NCBI GenBank assembly: GCA_902787755.1
Contig: CADAHL010000012.1
Location: forward strand, 1 to 38,978
Direction of reading: 5' to 3'
Length of the DNA stretch: 38,978 bases
Source: Oscillospiraceae bacterium
Lineage (GTDB): Bacteria; Bacillota; Clostridia; Oscillospirales; Oscillospiraceae
The translations under genes and the position numbers were made by a program. Shown one piece after another: positions 36,867-38,978 of this stretch. Within the stretch, counting starts at the first letter, position 1, and each line of letters opens with the position of its first letter. Below the pieces are notes generated by a model that made no database searches, was not told the origin of the DNA, and saw only the letters and a program-made list of their open reading frames with translations.

Positions 36867-38525
36867 ATGGTATCTAAGTTAAAAATCATTCCCCTGGGAG
36901 GTCTGGGGGAGATCGGCAAGAACATGACAGCCCTGGAGTACGGCAACGACATCATCGTGATCGACTGCGGCATGGGCTTTCCCGATGAGGATATGTACGG
37001 GGTGGACGTGGTTCTGCCCGACTTCACCTATCTCAAGCAGAACGCCTCCCGCATCCGCGGCCTGATCCTGACCCACGGTCACGAGGATCACATCGGCGCG
37101 GTACCCTATGTGCTGCGGGAGCTGGACGTTCCCATCTACACCACGCCTCTCACCGCCGCGCTGGTGGAGCTGAAGCTGGAGGAGCACGATCTGCTCCGCA
37201 ACTCTCAGATCTTCACCAAGAAGGCCGGCTCCGTGTTCCGGCTGGGCAATTTCAGCATTGAGTTCATCCATGTAAACCATTCCATCCCCGACGCGGTGGC
37301 CCTGGCCATCAAGACCCCCCTGGGCACCGTGATCCACACCGGCGACTTCAAGATCGACGTGACCCCCATTTCCGGCGGCATGATCGACCTGGTCCGCTTC
37401 GGCCAGCTGGGCAACGAGGGCGTTCTGGCCCTGATGATGGACTCCACCAACGTGGAGAATCCCGGCCACTCCGCCTCCGAGCGGAAGGTGGGCGCCAGCT
37501 TCGACAAGCTCTTTATGGGCTGCGACAAGCGCATCATCATCACCACCTTCGCCTCCAACGTCCACCGTCTGCAGCAGATCATCAACGTGGCCGCCAAGTA
37601 CGGCCGGAAGGTGGCCGTCACCGGGCGCAGCATGGAAAACGTCATGCGCGTGGCCTCCGTGCTGGGCTACATGGACCTGCCCGATAACGTGATGATGGAT
37701 CTGGAGCACATCAACAAGCTGCCCCGGAACCAGGTGGTCATCATCTCCACCGGCAGCCAGGGCGAGAGCATGTCCGCCCTGTACCGCATGGCCTTCTCCG
37801 AGCATAAGCAGATCCACGTGGACGCCGGCGACCGGATCATCATCTCCGCCTCCGCCATTCCCGGCAACGAGAACACCATCAGCCGCGTCATTGACGAGCT
37901 GTTCCACAAGGGCTGCGAGGTCATCTATGACCGCAACACCGATCTGCACGTTTCCGGCCACGCCTGCCAGGAAGAGCAGAAGATGATGCTGGCCCTCATC
38001 AAGCCCAAGTACTTTATCCCCGTGCACGGCGAGTACCGGATGCTGGTCAAGCACGCGGAGCTGGGCAAGTTCATGGGAGTGGCCCCGAAGAACGTGGTCA
38101 TCGCCGAAAACGGCAGCGTCATTGAGATCACCAAGAAGGGCATCTCCCTGGCGGATACCGTTCAGGCCGGAGCCATTCTGGTGGACGGCGGCGGTCTGGG
38201 CGAAGTGGGCAGCGTAGTCATGCGCGACCGTCACCGCCTGGCCGAGGACGGCATGATCGTGGTGGTTCTCCCCTATTCCTCGGACGATCACAAGCTTCTG
38301 GCCGATCCCGAGATCATCACCCGCGGCTTTATCTACGTCAAGGAGGCCGAGGATCTGATGGAGGAGCTCAAGCGGGTCACGCTGGAGTCCGTTTACGCCT
38401 GCGAGAGCCAGCACATCTACGACTGGACCGCGATCAAGAGCCGAGTGAAGTCCAACCTCTCCGGCTACCTGTACAAGAACACCCGCCGCAGTCCCATGAT
38501 CCTGCCTGTGATTTCGGAGATTTAA
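36867..38525 (+). CDS. rnj: Ribonuclease J
   Basis: A metallo-beta-lactamase-fold RNase with 5'-3' exonuclease and endonuclease action, central to mRNA decay in Firmicutes that lack RNase E. 552 residues. Metal-binding motif HGHEDH (70-75); further motifs are HTGDFKID, the beta-CASP STGSQGE region and VSGHACQEEQ near 365. The C-terminal dimer domain is present. GGAG is five bases before the ATG. Only one RNase J gene is seen here, so whether it is J1 or J2 is not assigned. Confidence 0.96.
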   Translation: MVSKLKIIPLGGLGEIGKNMTALEYGNDIIVIDCGMGFPDEDMYGVDVVLPDFTYLKQNASRIRGLILTHGHEDHIGAVPYVLRELDVPIYTTPLTAALVELKLEEHDLLRNSQIFTKKAGSVFRLGNFSIEFIHVNHSIPDAVALAIKTPLGTVIHTGDFKIDVTPISGGMIDLVRFGQLGNEGVLALMMDSTNVENPGHSASERKVGASFDKLFMGCDKRIIITTFASNVHRLQQIINVAAKYGRKVAVTGRSMENVMRVASVLGYMDLPDNVMMDLEHINKLPRNQVVIISTGSQGESMSALYRMAFSEHKQIHVDAGDRIIISASAIPGNENTISRVIDELFHKGCEVIYDRNTDLHVSGHACQEEQKMMLALIKPKYFIPVHGEYRMLVKHAELGKFMGVAPKNVVIAENGSVIEITKKGISLADTVQAGAILVDGGGLGEVGSVVMRDRHRLAEDGMIVVVLPYSSDDHKLLADPEIITRGFIYVKEAEDLMEELKRVTLESVYACESQHIYDWTAIKSRVKSNLSGYLYKNTRRSPMILPVISEI

Positions 38526-38528
38526 GCC

Positions 38529-38861
38529 ATGAACATCCAGATTTTCGGGAAATCCAAGTGCTTTGACACTAAAAAAGCGGAGCGCTGGTTCAAGGAACGC
38601 CGGATCAAGTACCAGTATATCGACCTGGTGAAATACGGCATCAGCCGGGGCGAGCTCAGTTCGGTGAAAAACGCCGTCGGTCTGGACGCTCTGGCCGACC
38701 CCAAGGATCAGGACTACGCCCTGTTCACCCATCTGGCTGTAGCCGACGCCAAGCTGGAAAAGCTCTATGAGATCCCCGAGATGCTCCGGACCCCCATCGT
38801 CCGCAACGGCAAGCAGGCCACCGTGGGCTTCTGCCCGGAGATCTGGAAAGACTGGAAATAA
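38529..38861 (+). CDS. ArsC/Spx-family thioredoxin-fold protein
   Basis: 110 residues with the ArsC fold: FGKSKCFDTKKAERWF near the N-terminus has a single Cys11 rather than the CxxC of Spx, and TPIVRNGKQATVGF near the end matches the ArsC-family TPxxxxG loop. It could be an arsenate reductase-like enzyme or an unrelated redox protein; no ars genes are near, so arsenate reduction is not implied. The start is three bases past the rnj stop, with GGAG about nine bases upstream, indicating co-transcription. Confidence 0.85.
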   Translation: MNIQIFGKSKCFDTKKAERWFKERRIKYQYIDLVKYGISRGELSSVKNAVGLDALADPKDQDYALFTHLAVADAKLEKLYEIPEMLRTPIVRNGKQATVGFCPEIWKDWK

Positions 38862-38978
38862 CAAAACGCCCTCCCCCGGTTTGAACCGAACCAGATTGTG
38901 CGGACAGCACAAAAAAGACCCGAGATGTAGGAGAATAGAATTAAGTAACGAACTGGCATCGCAACTCCAGCGGTGTCA
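38862..38978. other. Intergenic end of window
   Basis: No gene is visible. A six-base hairpin TTGTGC/GCACAA (38896-38912) is followed by A rather than T on the plus strand, so it is not a terminator in that direction. The last 60 bases are AT-richer and match nothing I recognise. Confidence 0.4.

Noticed and set aside
38896-38912. TTGTGC/GCACAA hairpin as terminator of the ArsC-like gene
   Set aside because: It is followed by A residues on the plus strand and preceded, not followed, by T on the minus strand; the stem is only six pairs.

Overview
The window is a vertically inherited chromosomal segment from a GC-rich, probably spore-forming Clostridia bacterium, most likely of the Oscillospiraceae type (inferred; no rRNA is present to settle it). 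The basis is the Gram-positive housekeeping order yicC-remA-gmk-rpoZ-priA-def-fmt-rsmB-rlmN-prpC-prkC-rsgA, the presence of RNase J, RemA, CdaA, PrkC with PASTA repeats and a SipL-like DUF3794/LysM protein, strong AGGAGG-type ribosome sites and sigma-A promoters with 17-bp spacing. Almost everything lies on the minus strand; only 3.4-5.0 kb and 35.4-38.9 kb are on the plus strand.

Layout. 1-402: no protein gene. A perfect-consensus minus-strand promoter drives a highly structured RNA or leader that runs off the window edge. 0.4-4.1 kb: a membrane-anchored, circularly permuted family 3 glycosidase and a divergent TetR regulator with a shared intergenic region. 4.1-5.3 kb: an AT-rich islet with an unrecognised 282-residue gene, a bidirectional terminator and short direct and tandem repeats. 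5.3-6.0 kb: yebC with its own promoter. 6.1-21.9 kb: a nearly gapless minus-strand gene train starting at one strong promoter before cdaA: cdaA-cdaR-rseC-yicC-remA-gmk-rpoZ-priA-def-fmt-rsmB-rlmN-prpC-prkC-rsgA, then a 52-residue membrane protein and sipL. It links c-di-AMP synthesis, RNA polymerase, replication restart, translation initiation, rRNA modification, Ser/Thr phosphorylation, ribosome assembly and spore coat formation.

22.0-23.4 kb: a DUF3343 protein translationally coupled to a cysteine-desulfurase-like enzyme. 23.5-31.0 kb: uvrA-recD2 (DNA repair), then mreB-ispD-ispF (cell shape and isoprenoid precursors), closed by a strong terminator. 31.1-31.7 kb: a second TetR-family regulator with its own promoter and terminator. 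31.8-35.3 kb: an operon xpaC-telA-lemA-like-TPM, all membrane-associated or toxic-anion-resistance-type proteins. 35.4-38.9 kb, plus strand: rpe, recR, rnj (RNase J) and an ArsC/Spx-family protein.

Most of the window is core genome. The parts most worth attention are the RNA at the left edge, the AT-rich orphan gene with its flanking repeats, the 52-residue protein whose ribosome site is buried in a hairpin, and the DUF3343/desulfurase pair. No insertion sequence, CRISPR array, tRNA or rRNA gene was seen.
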